Below are positions 25,600-34,937 of a stretch of 39,592 nucleotides of DNA, one piece after another. The translations under genes were made by a program, and so were the position numbers. The first letter of the stretch is position 1. Each line of letters begins with the position of its first letter. Location of the stretch: NCBI GenBank assembly GCA_028693555.1, contig JAQUVD010000033.1:1-39592 (forward strand), given 5' to 3'. Origin of the DNA: Hespellia sp. GTDB taxonomy: Bacteria; Bacillota; Clostridia; Lachnospirales; Lachnospiraceae. Under the pieces are notes generated by a model. It was not told where the DNA came from. It searched no databases and saw only the letters and a list, made by a program, of their open reading frames with translations.

Positions 25600-26727
25600 A
25601 TGGAAAGAAAACTTCCAAAAAATGTACGACAGATAGGAAATGTAAGTGACAATCCGAAAATATACATAGAGGATTATGTGGATACGTTTCTGATACAATT
25701 ATGTGAACAGTCAAAAGAGGAAGCGCAGGGGGCATTTCTAATTGGAGATGTGCTGTCGGAAGACGGACAAGACTACATTTTTATCTATGGGGCGGTCCGT
25801 ATGCATAACTTGAAGCAGGAAGGGACAAACCTGGAAATCGCAGAAGAAACGTGGAAACATGCGTATGAAGACTGCAAGCAGTATTTTGAAGACGGAGAGA
25901 TGATCGGGTGGTTTTTGACAGTTCCGGATGCGGCACTTTCATTGACGGCGGAAATGAAGAAGATCCATAAGAAATCATTTCCGAAGAAGAATACCGTGCT
26001 GATTCTGGAGGAGCCGTCGGAGCGGGAGGAGTCTTATTTCGCAAATAAATATAATGAATTGATGCATATTTCCGGGCACTATGTGTACTATGAAAAGAAT
26101 CCATGCATGCAGAATTATATGATTTCCTGCAGAAAGAAGAATGGAGTCTCTCCCAGCGAAACTGTTGAAGATCGAGCTGCGAAGGATTTTCGCAGCTTAG
26201 TCAGAACCAGGGAAGAGACAAAGGAACAGAAAAAGATCTCGAAGTTTTTGTATGTGGCAAGTACATTGCTGATACTGATTGTGGTTGCGCTTGGAATTAC
26301 AACAATTAACAATTTTGGCAAAATGAAAACGGTTGAAAATACAATTGCGCAGATTGGAAGTGAGGATGCGAACACAGATGCATCAACAACGGACAAGAAT
26401 AACGCAGAAAGTTCTGTCAAGACGGATGCAGATACGGCAGCAAAGATTGAAGAGGCTTTAAAAAATTCAGAAAAGAATTCATCGGAAGATGCTGCAAGTA
26501 CAAAGGAGGCAGAAAGTACATCGACAGAGACCATTGCACAGGGTGACACTGCGCAGAGCACAGAAAATGGCGGCGATGGAATCTATGTTGTGGAGTCCGG
26601 AGATACGCTGGCAATCATCAGTCAGAAATGTTATGGAGATACCGGCCATGTAGACGCAATCTGCAGAATGAATGGTCTGAACGACGGAAACTTAATTTAC
26701 GTTGGACAAAAGCTGTTGTTACCTTAG
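25600..26727 (+). CDS. Single-pass membrane LysM protein with an MPN/JAB-like N-terminal domain
   Basis: 375 residues. The C-terminal 49 residues are a LysM domain (YVVESGDTLAIISQKCYGD ... ICRMNGL ... IYVGQKLLLP), which binds peptidoglycan. A membrane helix is at about 210-231 and a Ser/Thr/Asp/Glu-rich linker at about 245-325. The cytoplasmic N-terminus (20-190) has the outline of an MPN/JAB fold: AQGAFLIG at 42-49, IGWFLTVP at 102-109 where active JAMM enzymes have GWYHSHP, then TVLILEEPSE. The metal-binding histidines are absent. This domain match is my inference. Orientation puts LysM outside. AAGAAAGGGTGAG lies upstream of the ATG. Confidence 0.7.
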   Translation: MERKLPKNVRQIGNVSDNPKIYIEDYVDTFLIQLCEQSKEEAQGAFLIGDVLSEDGQDYIFIYGAVRMHNLKQEGTNLEIAEETWKHAYEDCKQYFEDGEMIGWFLTVPDAALSLTAEMKKIHKKSFPKKNTVLILEEPSEREESYFANKYNELMHISGHYVYYEKNPCMQNYMISCRKKNGVSPSETVEDRAAKDFRSLVRTREETKEQKKISKFLYVASTLLILIVVALGITTINNFGKMKTVENTIAQIGSEDANTDASTTDKNNAESSVKTDADTAAKIEEALKNSEKNSSEDAASTKEAESTSTETIAQGDTAQSTENGGDGIYVVESGDTLAIISQKCYGDTGHVDAICRMNGLNDGNLIYVGQKLLLP

Positions 26728-26745
26728 AATAAAGTATGGTATACT
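26716..26745 (+). promoter_or_regulatory. Promoter of the DUF5711-cvpA unit
   Basis: TTGTTA (26716-26721), 18-bp spacer and TATACT (26740-26745) with a preceding TGG forming an extended -10. It overlaps the end of the LysM gene. Confidence 0.6.
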
Positions 26746-26780
26746 GAAATAGATTCTATGATTAAAAATAAGGGGATAAA

Positions 26781-27974
26781 ATGGCAGCAAGAAAAAATAC
26801 ACTTCTTCATCTGGCACCACCGGTGGACGAAGAGGAATTGATTATAAAGAAAAGATATCGTAAGAGACAGCAAAAAAAGACGATCATTGTTGTAGCTGTA
26901 CTGTGTACTCTGATTATTGCAGGAACTTATCTATTGCTATCATTTCAGAAATACAGTAATGTTAATACGACAAAAACCTATACGAATGCCGGATCGGACA
27001 ATAACAGTTATCTCGCATTTGCCGATGGAATTTTACGGTATTCCAGCGACGGCGTTGTATATTTAAATAAGAGTAATACGGTTTTGTGGAATCAGCCCTA
27101 TCAGATTCAGAGTCCCATGATTGAATCGACAGATCAGTCATTTGCGATTGCGGATCAGGGCGGGACAACCATTATGGTGTTTACGAAGGATGGACTCAAG
27201 GGCGAGATTGAGACAAGCCTGACCATTGAAAAGATTGCATTGTCAGAACAGGGAATTGTAAGCGCGATATTAAAAGACAGCAAGAATCCGAAGGTGGTTT
27301 CCTACGATGCGACAGGAAATGTATTAGTCGAGCACGATGTGGATATCAATGCAACAGGATACCCGATCGGTCTGGCCATGTCTTTGGATGGAAGTCTGCT
27401 GGGGGTATCCTATTTATCGGTGCAGAACAATGTGCTCAATGACAAGGTGATCTATTATAATTTTGGCTCGGTTGGACAGGATAAAACCAACAACGAGGTT
27501 TCATCAAAAGATTATTCAGACACCGTGATGCCGACAATTTACTTTGCAAACAAGGATACGTCGGTCATTGTCGGTGAAGATCGTTTTATCATCAATACAG
27601 GTTCACAGATTCAGGAAGAGAAGAAGACGGTTGAGTTAAAGAAAGAGATAAAAAGTACATTTCACACGAATAAATATATTGGATTTGTGCTGAAAAATAC
27701 GGACTCGACGGATTATGAGCTTCGCGTTTACAATCTGAGTGGCCGGGAAGTGATGTCCACAGACTTTTCGGGTGAATACAGCAATGTGAAGCTGTCCGGA
27801 CGAGAAGTGATTATGTACGAGGGAAGCCGAGCCTGCATCTATGGTCTGAACGGAATCCAGAAATTTCGTGGTAAATTAACGATGGATGCAGAAGAGATCA
27901 TCCCTGTGTTTGGTATCAATAAATACTTACTGATAAATGCAAACGAGACTCAGATTGTCCGTTTGGTAAAGTAA
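26781..27974 (+). CDS. DUF5711-like membrane-anchored beta-propeller protein
   Basis: 397 residues. A basic cytoplasmic N-terminus (KKRYRKRQQKK) precedes one membrane helix at about 34-54; the rest is extracytoplasmic and built of repeated beta-strand units such as YLAFADGILRYSSDGVVYLN, FAIADQGGTTIMVFTKDG and MSLDGSLLGVSY, a propeller pattern. It resembles the Lachnospiraceae DUF5711 family, of unknown function. AGGGGATAAA precedes the ATG. The CvpA-like gene follows after 10 bp, so the two are probably co-transcribed. Confidence 0.65.
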   Translation: MAARKNTLLHLAPPVDEEELIIKKRYRKRQQKKTIIVVAVLCTLIIAGTYLLLSFQKYSNVNTTKTYTNAGSDNNSYLAFADGILRYSSDGVVYLNKSNTVLWNQPYQIQSPMIESTDQSFAIADQGGTTIMVFTKDGLKGEIETSLTIEKIALSEQGIVSAILKDSKNPKVVSYDATGNVLVEHDVDINATGYPIGLAMSLDGSLLGVSYLSVQNNVLNDKVIYYNFGSVGQDKTNNEVSSKDYSDTVMPTIYFANKDTSVIVGEDRFIINTGSQIQEEKKTVELKKEIKSTFHTNKYIGFVLKNTDSTDYELRVYNLSGREVMSTDFSGEYSNVKLSGREVIMYEGSRACIYGLNGIQKFRGKLTMDAEEIIPVFGINKYLLINANETQIVRLVK

Positions 27975-27984
27975 AGGAGCGCCT

Positions 27985-28791
27985 ATGAACTGGTTACTGA
28001 TCAGCATTGGAGTATTATTCGGATTTTGTATGATTTACGGTTTTGTCAGAGGAATTTTAAGAATTGGGGTTTCTCTTCTTGCAACGATTGCAAGTGTGAT
28101 TCTGGTGTTGATTCTGACACCGTATGTCAGCAGTGCAATTGCAAAATGGTCACCGATTTCGGATATGGTGGATGCTAAATGCGTCAGCGTATTTGCCGGT
28201 ATGCTTCCACAAGGGGCACTGGAGGGCATTGATCTGACCGGAACTTCGCTGGAAGAAGTCAGTTCAGAAGACCTTGCCAATCTAGATCTGAGTAAAGCAG
28301 ATCTCACGATGGATGATTTATCAAAGATTATGAGTGAAGTATCTAAGGACGCACAGATTTCGGCCATCGAGAAGTCGGGTTTTCCGAAATTTCTGCAAAA
28401 TGCGCTTCTTGCAAATAACAATTCGGAGGTGTATGGCGAATTGGGAGTGACAACATTTCCAAAATACATTTCGTCCTATATTTCGAAAATTCTGATACAT
28501 ATCATTGCATTTCTTGTTACGTTTCTACTTGTGACAGTGATTGTCAGGGCGTTGATCGTGGCGGTTGATATTATATCAGATCTTCCAGTACTGGGCCTTG
28601 CGACCAGAGTGACAGGCGCGTTGGCGGGGGCAGGAATGGCTTTGGTTGTTGTGTGGGTCTTTTTTATTGTGATAACGGCTGCGTGTACGACTCAGATCGG
28701 AAAGGAATGTTTTGTGCAAATCAATCAGAGCGCGATTTTGCAATTACTGTATGAGAAAAATTATATTCTGAAGTTCCTAATGTCATTCTGA
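27985..28791 (+). CDS. CvpA-family membrane protein
   Basis: 268 residues. The N-terminus has two closely spaced hydrophobic helices with the FVRGILR motif between them, as in CvpA; two more helices lie at about 165-195 and 208-235 (ITDLPVLGLATRVTGALAG-like segment). The family is linked to colicin V production and envelope or stress functions, mechanism unclear. An inserted polar segment (about 60-150) carries pentapeptide-like Leu/Asp repeats. AAGGAG precedes the ATG. Confidence 0.8.
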   Translation: MNWLLISIGVLFGFCMIYGFVRGILRIGVSLLATIASVILVLILTPYVSSAIAKWSPISDMVDAKCVSVFAGMLPQGALEGIDLTGTSLEEVSSEDLANLDLSKADLTMDDLSKIMSEVSKDAQISAIEKSGFPKFLQNALLANNNSEVYGELGVTTFPKYISSYISKILIHIIAFLVTFLLVTVIVRALIVAVDIISDLPVLGLATRVTGALAGAGMALVVVWVFFIVITAACTTQIGKECFVQINQSAILQLLYEKNYILKFLMSF

Positions 28792-28797
28792 TGAAAA

Positions 28798-28808
28798 AGT
28801 GCTATAAT
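28798..28808 (+). promoter_or_regulatory. Extended -10 promoter of gdpP-rplI-dnaB
   Basis: TGC followed by TATAAT (28803-28808) is an extended -10 element 66 bp before gdpP. No good -35 is visible, as is common for this promoter class. Confidence 0.5.
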
Positions 28809-28874
28809 TGAAAGAATCATATCGATGTATGACAGACCATGGAGATAAACGTGAAGTAACGAGGGATAATAAGC

Positions 28875-30920
28875 ATGAAGAAAAATAATATGCGCTTAAA
28901 GGGACAATTGAAGCTGTACATGCAGTGGCCATTTATCATGACGATTCTGCTTGTAGCAATGAATGTATGGGTATATACAACAAACAAAAGGGCCGGTATG
29001 GTAATGTCGGTCTGTGTTGTTATTTATCTGGTGATTGCGTGCGCGCTTTATCTGTATAATCGGACCAGTATTTTTTCGGATCTGATTCAATTTGCAACCC
29101 AATATGGCGTAGTGCAGAATACGTTGCTGGAAGAACTGCCTGTCCCGTACGTACTGGTTCTGGAGGACGGAAGGATTATATGGGAGAATGACAGTTTTCA
29201 GGAACTGGTAGGAAGCAAGAATCAGGAGAAAACACTGGCAAAGATCATACCGGAGCTGAATCGAAGCGTTTTTCCGAAGAGTGAGACGGAGAATATTGAG
29301 ATAGAAATCACATACAAGGAGCGCGATTATGCGATTCAACTGCGTAAGATTTCTGTCGAGGGATTCAGTGCGAGCGAACAGATCCTTGACATTCCGGAAG
29401 AAAAAGAGTATTTTGTAGCAGTTTCCATGACAGACGTTACGGAACTAAACATGTATGTAACAGAGAATGAAGAACAGCGTCTGATTGCGGGATTGATTTA
29501 TGTGGATAACTATGATGAGGTGATGGATAGTGTAGAAGAAGTGCGTCAGTCATTGCTCGTTGCCCTTATTGATCGTAAAATCAACCAGTACATCGGTAAT
29601 ATAGATGGTATTGTCAAGAAACTGGAAAAAGATAAATATTTTATTGTTATTAAGAAGAAAAGTTATTGTAAGATTCAGGAGGACAAGTTCTCCTTACTGG
29701 AAGATGTGAAGAATGTGAATATCGGGAATGCACGCTCTGCGACATTGAGTATTGGTCTGGGACTTAATACATCTACTTATGCACAGAGCTATAACTATGC
29801 GCGTATCGCAATTGACTTAGCACTTGCACGTGGTGGTGATCAGGCGGTTATTAAGGATTGTCACGGTATCACATATTTTGGCGGTAAGAAAGAGCAGACG
29901 GCGAAGAATACCCGTGTCAAAGCACGCGTCAAAGCGGAGGCACTTCGTGAATTTATCGTCTCAAAAGACGAAGTGATTGTCATGGGACACCGTATTTCCG
30001 ATGCGGATTCACTCGGTGCATGTATCGGAATCTACAGGGCGGCGGTAGAGCTTGAGAAGAAAGCACATATTGTACTTAATGACGTTACAAGTGCGGTTCG
30101 TCCTTTGTATGATGAGATTGCAAACAACAAAGCTTATCCGAAGGATATTTTCCTGACATCGGATAAGGTGCGTGATTATCTGACCGATAATACAATGGTT
30201 GTTGTGGTGGATACGAACAAAGCGGAGATGACAGATTGTCCGGAGCTTTTGAAGAAAGCGAAGACGATCGCGGTACTCGATCATCACAGACAGGGAACCA
30301 ATGTGATCGAGAATGCGGTCCTGTCTTATATTGAGCCATATTCTTCTTCCACCTGTGAGATGGTTGCGGAAGTCCTCCAGTATATTGTGGAAGATATTAA
30401 GCTTCCAAGTGTGGAGGCAGATTGCCTCTATGCCGGAATTATGATTGATACACGGAACTTTATGAACCGTACAGGGGTAAGAACATTTGAGGCGGCAGCA
30501 TTTCTTAGAAGATGCGGTGCGGATATCACGCGTGTGCGCAAGATGTTCCGCGATGATATGGATTCGTACCGTGCCAAGGCAGAAGCAATCCGTGCGGCAG
30601 AGGTATATCGCAATGAGTACGCGATCTCGGTATGCCCGAGTGATATCAACAGTCCAACGGTTCTTGCTGCGCAGGCAGCGAATGAACTTTTAGATATTAG
30701 CGGTATCAAAGCATCGTTTGTTATGGTAGAATACAATAATCAGATTTTCGTCAGTGCAAGGTCTATTGACGAGTTAAATGTACAACTGATCGCAGAAGCA
30801 CTTGGTGGCGGTGGTCACATTAATTCCGCCGGGATGCAGTTTCAATTTACAGATATGTCGAAGGCAATTCGTATGCTGAAAGAGACAATTGATAGAATGA
30901 TAGAAGAAGGAGACATTTAG
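28875..30920 (+). CDS. gdpP: Cyclic-di-AMP phosphodiesterase GdpP (DHH/DHHA1)
   Basis: 681 residues. It hydrolyses cyclic-di-AMP at the membrane. Order: two membrane helices (about 17-35 and 41-61), a PAS-like domain (85-190), a degenerate GGDEF domain (195-330, no GGDEF motif), a DHH phosphodiesterase domain with GHRISDADSLG (about 371), VVDTNK and DHHRQG (about 467), then DHHA1 with GGGGHINSAG (about 643). All metal ligands appear present. GAGGGA precedes the ATG. The stop abuts the rplI ATG. The order gdpP-rplI-dnaB matches Bacillus. Confidence 0.94.
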   Translation: MKKNNMRLKGQLKLYMQWPFIMTILLVAMNVWVYTTNKRAGMVMSVCVVIYLVIACALYLYNRTSIFSDLIQFATQYGVVQNTLLEELPVPYVLVLEDGRIIWENDSFQELVGSKNQEKTLAKIIPELNRSVFPKSETENIEIEITYKERDYAIQLRKISVEGFSASEQILDIPEEKEYFVAVSMTDVTELNMYVTENEEQRLIAGLIYVDNYDEVMDSVEEVRQSLLVALIDRKINQYIGNIDGIVKKLEKDKYFIVIKKKSYCKIQEDKFSLLEDVKNVNIGNARSATLSIGLGLNTSTYAQSYNYARIAIDLALARGGDQAVIKDCHGITYFGGKKEQTAKNTRVKARVKAEALREFIVSKDEVIVMGHRISDADSLGACIGIYRAAVELEKKAHIVLNDVTSAVRPLYDEIANNKAYPKDIFLTSDKVRDYLTDNTMVVVVDTNKAEMTDCPELLKKAKTIAVLDHHRQGTNVIENAVLSYIEPYSSSTCEMVAEVLQYIVEDIKLPSVEADCLYAGIMIDTRNFMNRTGVRTFEAAAFLRRCGADITRVRKMFRDDMDSYRAKAEAIRAAEVYRNEYAISVCPSDINSPTVLAAQAANELLDISGIKASFVMVEYNNQIFVSARSIDELNVQLIAEALGGGGHINSAGMQFQFTDMSKAIRMLKETIDRMIEEGDI

Positions 30921-31367
30921 ATGAAAGTAATTTTATTAGAAGACGTAAAGTCACTTGGTAAAAAGGGCGAAGTGGTACAGGTAAATGATGGATATGCAAG
31001 AAATTTTATCCTGCATAAGAATCTTGGAATTGAAGCAACAGGTAAGAACCTGAACGACCTGAAATTAAAGAAGGAAAATGAGGCGAAGCTTGCGCAGGAA
31101 CAGCTCGATGAAGCAAAGGCTCTTGCGGCAGAGATTGAGAAGGATTCGATTACACTTGCAATCAAAGTCGGAGAAGGCGGTAAGACATTTGGTTCCGTTT
31201 CCACGAAGGAGATTGCAACAGCAGTCAAGGAGCAGTTGAACCTTGATGTAGATAAGAAAAAGGTACAGCTCAAGGATTCAATTAAGACTCTTGGCGAACA
31301 CATCGTACCGATTAGAGTACACACAAAGGTCACGGCGAATCTCAAAGTGATCGTGAATGAAGAGTAA
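30921..31367 (+). CDS. rplI: 50S ribosomal protein L9
   Basis: 148 residues, standard L9. The N-terminal rRNA-binding domain starts [19 protein letters not shown] and contains [16 protein letters not shown]; a long helix (about 40-75) leads to the C-terminal domain. GAAGGAG lies in the gdpP end, with no gap to gdpP. Confidence 0.96.
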   Translation: MKVILLEDVKSLGKKGEVVQVNDGYARNFILHKNLGIEATGKNLNDLKLKKENEAKLAQEQLDEAKALAAEIEKDSITLAIKVGEGGKTFGSVSTKEIATAVKEQLNLDVDKKKVQLKDSIKTLGEHIVPIRVHTKVTANLKVIVNEE

Positions 31368-31381
31368 GGAGATACACAAGT

Positions 31382-32737
31382 ATGAACGAAGCAATTATCA
31401 AAAAGATATTGCCTCACAGTATCGAAGCAGAGCAGTCGGTTGTCGGCGCGATGCTGATGGATAAAGATGCAATCATGACTGCGGCGGAGATTGTTTCGGG
31501 TGAAGATTTTTATCAAACTGCATATGGAATTCTCTTTGACTCTATGGTGGAATTGTTCAATGAAGGAAAACCGGTCGATCTGGTCACCTTACAGGAACGT
31601 CTGAAAGAAAAGGATGTTCCACCGGAGATCAGTGGTATGGAATTCGTGCGAGATCTCATTACAAATGTACCGACTTCTGCAAATGTTAAATTCTATGCGG
31701 AAATCGTACAGGAGAAATCGACACTTCGCAAGCTGATTAAGTTGAATGAAGAGATCGCAAACACCTGTTACGTGGCGAGTGAACCACTGGATGTGATTCT
31801 GGAGCGCACGGAGAAGAAGACATTTGAGCTGATCCAGCGCGGAAATGCAAATGCAGATTATGTTCCGATTAAGCAGGTTGTATTAAATGCATTAGATCGA
31901 ATTGAAAAAGCATCCAAGACATCGGGAACCGTTACCGGTGTACCGACCGGATTTTTGGATCTGGACTATAAACTGGCAGGTCTTCAGCCGTCCGATCTGG
32001 TTCTGATCGCCGCCAGACCGTCTATGGGTAAGACCGCCTTTGTACTGAATATCGCGCAGCATGCAGCGTTTAAGCAGAATAAAGGTGTTGCGATTTTCAG
32101 TCTTGAGATGTCGAAAGAACAGCTCGTAAATCGTCTGTTCTCTTTAGAAGCACATGTCGATGCACAGCTCATTCGTACCGGTAATCTGAAGGATACGGAT
32201 TGGGAGAAGCTGATTGAGGGTGCCGGAACTATTGGCAAATCACATCTGGTCATTGATGATACTTCCGGTATCACACTTGCAGAGATGCGCTCAAAATGTC
32301 GTAAATTCAAATTAGAATTAGGGCTGGACCTTATTATCATTGACTACCTGCAATTGATGTCGGGAAGTGGTGTAAAGAGCAACGAAAGCAGGCAGCAGGA
32401 GATTTCTGATATCTCCCGTGGGCTCAAAGGTCTTGCAAGAGAGTTAAATGTACCTGTTCTTGCTCTGTCTCAGTTATCCCGTGCGGTAGAGTCAAGACCG
32501 GACAAGCGGCCTATGCTTTCCGATCTCCGTGAGTCCGGAGCCATCGAGCAGGATGCCGACGTTGTTATGTTCATTTATCGTGATGATTACTATAATCATG
32601 ATACAGAAGACAAGAACGTTGCAGAGATCATCATAGCGAAGCAGAGAAATGGTCCGATTGGTACCGTAAGACTAGCTTGGATTCCACAGTATACGAGATT
32701 CGGAAATGCTGTGGGAGGCGGGCAGGTTGATGAGTAA
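31382..32737 (+). CDS. dnaB: Replicative DNA helicase DnaB
   Basis: 451 residues, called DnaC in Bacillus. The N-terminal primase-interacting domain starts PHSIEAEQSVVGAMLMD; the RecA-like ATPase has Walker A AARPSMGKTAF, GVAIFSLEMSKEQL, Walker B region LDLIIIDYLQLM and DLRESGAIEQDADVVMFIYRDDYY. It unwinds DNA at the replication fork as a hexamer. AAGGAG lies upstream. It is the last core gene before the accessory cassette; the downstream palindromic repeat may act as its terminator. Confidence 0.96.
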   Translation: MNEAIIKKILPHSIEAEQSVVGAMLMDKDAIMTAAEIVSGEDFYQTAYGILFDSMVELFNEGKPVDLVTLQERLKEKDVPPEISGMEFVRDLITNVPTSANVKFYAEIVQEKSTLRKLIKLNEEIANTCYVASEPLDVILERTEKKTFELIQRGNANADYVPIKQVVLNALDRIEKASKTSGTVTGVPTGFLDLDYKLAGLQPSDLVLIAARPSMGKTAFVLNIAQHAAFKQNKGVAIFSLEMSKEQLVNRLFSLEAHVDAQLIRTGNLKDTDWEKLIEGAGTIGKSHLVIDDTSGITLAEMRSKCRKFKLELGLDLIIIDYLQLMSGSGVKSNESRQQEISDISRGLKGLARELNVPVLALSQLSRAVESRPDKRPMLSDLRESGAIEQDADVVMFIYRDDYYNHDTEDKNVAEIIIAKQRNGPIGTVRLAWIPQYTRFGNAVGGGQVDE

Positions 32738-32746
32738 ATTCTTGAG

Positions 32747-33050
32747 GTGTCGGCTGTGGGAAGTCCATCTGTGAGCGCGGGCAGCACTGTGGCGGAGGAC
32801 GTCATAAAGGTTAAGAACTGGTAGAAAAAAGAGGCGTATCTAGCCGAATCGTGATGAGGCGAGCAAGAATCTGATGATTCTTACTCTTCGCATCACTTGA
32901 AATATGCACGAGATGCGCATATTTCATCGACTAGATTCGTCTCTTTTTATCAACCAGTTCTAGAACCTTCACTGAATGTCCCCCGCCACAGTGCTGCCCG
33001 CGCCCGCAGATTCCTTCCAGACAGACGGCAACCATGAATGTGTTGGGCGT
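32747..33050. repeat. Long palindromic repeat element, copy A
   Basis: The 390-bp gap between dnaB and the response regulator holds this element and no credible gene. It is about 85-90% identical by eye to 37668-37975. The left and right arms pair with each other: GCAGCACTGTGGCGG with CCGCCACAGTGCTGC, and AACTGGTAG with a slightly changed partner (CAACCAGTT). Two inner hairpins lie at the tip: GTGATG...CATCAC with an AAGAATC/GATTCTT stem, and TGAAATATGC with GCATATTTCA. Copy A has decayed base pairs compared with copy B. The hairpin end with CTCTTTTTAT could terminate dnaB transcripts. Confidence 0.85.
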
Positions 33051-33127
33051 TTCAGTCGTATGTGGCTGATACCAAAGGACGTGGAAAACCTGTTGACGGA
33101 AGAACAAAACAAGGAAAGGAATAATAA

Positions 33128-33823
33128 ATGAAAAAACTTTTTTTACTGGAAGATGATTTGAGTTTGATTAGTGGACTATCTTTTGCCATAAATAAGCAGG
33201 GATATGAAATAGAAACTGCTCGTACCACACTGGAAGCTGATACTTTATGGGAAAATGGAAAATATGATTTAGCCATTTTAGATGTGTCGCTTCCCGATGG
33301 TTCCGGTTTTGACTTTTGTAGAAAGATACGTCAAAAATCAAAAGTGCCTATCATGTTTCTTACTGCTGCTGATGAAGAAACAGAAATTATTATGGGGCTT
33401 GATATTGGAGGCGACGATTATATTACAAAACCTTTCAAATTGGCGGTATTCCTGTCAAGGCTTAATGCACTACTCCGCAGGAGTGAAAATTTCAATACCA
33501 AACTTACAGAATTGAACTCCAACGATATAAACATAAGGCTTCTAAAAGGTGAGGTTTATAAACGAGGAAAACTGCTTGATTTGACTGCGAGTGAATACAA
33601 ATTGCTATGCCTGTTCATGGAAAACCCCGACCATATACTTTCTCCAGAACAGATTTTAGGAAAACTATGGGATTGCAACGAAAATTATATAGACAATAAT
33701 TCTCTTACCGTTTATATTCGTAGACTTCGTACAAAAATTGAGGACAATCCGGGAGAACCTAAAAGGATTATTACTGTTCGCGGTATGGGTTACAAATGGA
33801 ATACGGAGGAACCGGGAAAATGA
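33128..33823 (+). CDS. OmpR-family response regulator
   Basis: 231 residues. The receiver domain has the acidic pair in LLEDD, phospho-acceptor Asp in LAILDVSLPDGSG (about residue 53), the Thr in FLTAADEE and Lys in YITKPFK (about 102). The C-terminal winged helix has LTASEYKLLCLFMENP and YIRRLRTKIEDNP, ending RGMGYKW. With the kinase and ABC transporter downstream it forms a sensing and detoxification-type module. AAGGAAAGGAATAATAA precedes the ATG. No clear promoter is visible in the repeat-derived leader. Confidence 0.92.
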   Translation: MKKLFLLEDDLSLISGLSFAINKQGYEIETARTTLEADTLWENGKYDLAILDVSLPDGSGFDFCRKIRQKSKVPIMFLTAADEETEIIMGLDIGGDDYITKPFKLAVFLSRLNALLRRSENFNTKLTELNSNDINIRLLKGEVYKRGKLLDLTASEYKLLCLFMENPDHILSPEQILGKLWDCNENYIDNNSLTVYIRRLRTKIEDNPGEPKRIITVRGMGYKWNTEEPGK

Positions 33824-34866
33824 TGAAAATATTTGTAAATAAAAAAATCAAAATCCTTTTTATCGGTATGATTTTCTCTATTGTGTTCTTTATGTTGCTT
33901 TCAACATTATTATTGGCTTTTGCGGTTAGAAATGCGGCATATTACATTACAATTTGCGGCGTATGTATGGGCGTCATAATATTGTTGCTTTGCTACGGGT
34001 ATTTTAGGGAACAGCATAAAATAATGGAAAGTGCCATATTGCAGATTACAGAATATATATCCGGAAACAAAAATGTTTCCTTTGAATGTGACGACGAGGG
34101 GGAACTATATAGGCTGTTCCATGAAGTTAATTCTTTGGTTACAATCTTAAATGCTCACGCAGAGCATGAAAAAAGCACAAAGAAATTCCTGCGTAATACA
34201 ATATCGGATATATCACATCAGTTAAAAACACCGCTTGCCGCTCTTAATATTTATAATGGACTGATACAGGACGAAGCAAAAGAAAAAGAGCTTCCAACAA
34301 TACAAGAATTTAGCCAACTTTTCGAGCAAGAACTTGACCGCATAGAAAGCTTAGTACAAAACCTTTTGAAGATTACGAAACTGGACGCGGGTACGATTAT
34401 ATTAGACAAAACTTTAGAAAATGTGTCCGAACTTGCGGAGAACACGAGAAAACACTTTCTGTTCCGCGCCGGACAGGAGGGAAAAGAAATCTGTTTGTCA
34501 GGCAATGAAGAAATTACACTTTTATGTGACCGTAACTGGATAATCGAAGCTATCAGTAACCTTGTAAAGAACGCCCTTGACCACACGGAAAAAGACGGAC
34601 TTATCCGTATCGAGTGGCGGGCGTTCACTTCTATTGTTCAGATAACCGTAAAGGATAATGGAAGTGGCATACACCCGGAGGATTTACACCATATTTTTAA
34701 GCGGTTTTATCGGAGCCGTTTCTCCAAAGACACACAGGGTATCGGGCTTGGCCTATCACTTACAAAGGCGATTGTAGAAGCCCATAACGGGACAATTGAA
34801 GTTGATAGTACACTGGGAATAGGAACATCTTTCACAATGAATTTTCTTAACCCTACAAAATTGTAG
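33820..34866 (+). CDS. Sensor histidine kinase with minimal sensor region
   Basis: 348 residues. Two membrane helices (about 11-34 and 40-60) are joined by only a few residues, so there is no extracellular sensor; such intramembrane-sensing kinases usually respond through a partner ABC transporter. The phospho-acceptor box is ISDISHQLKTPL; N box NLVKNALDH; G boxes VKDNGSGI and GIGLGLSLTKAIVEAHNG. ATG 33820 overlaps the regulator stop (ATGA) with ACGGAGG upstream; a second ATG follows at 33823. Confidence 0.92.
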   Translation: MMKIFVNKKIKILFIGMIFSIVFFMLLSTLLLAFAVRNAAYYITICGVCMGVIILLLCYGYFREQHKIMESAILQITEYISGNKNVSFECDDEGELYRLFHEVNSLVTILNAHAEHEKSTKKFLRNTISDISHQLKTPLAALNIYNGLIQDEAKEKELPTIQEFSQLFEQELDRIESLVQNLLKITKLDAGTIILDKTLENVSELAENTRKHFLFRAGQEGKEICLSGNEEITLLCDRNWIIEAISNLVKNALDHTEKDGLIRIEWRAFTSIVQITVKDNGSGIHPEDLHHIFKRFYRSRFSKDTQGIGLGLSLTKAIVEAHNGTIEVDSTLGIGTSFTMNFLNPTKL

Positions 34867-34867
34867 G
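34852..34867. promoter_or_regulatory. Perfect palindrome, candidate operator for the ABC genes
   Basis: CCTACAAAATTGTAGG is a perfect 16-bp palindrome that overlaps the kinase stop codon, 70 bp before the ABC ATPase gene. A GTAGG half-site recurs at about 34885. It may bind the response regulator to induce the transporter; no test is possible here. Confidence 0.4.
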
Positions 34868-34937
34868 CTGCTTGTAATATTGATGTAGGATTCCTCTGAT
34901 ATATTGGGGCTATCAAAACAGAAAGAGGTGTTTACAC

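Noticed and set aside
32596-32805. Minus-strand open frame beginning MTSSATVLPALTDGLP, with a partner at 37630-37851
   Set aside because: Both lie in the palindromic element or antisense to dnaB, lack a ribosome-binding site and exist because the element is repeated. They are likely false gene calls.
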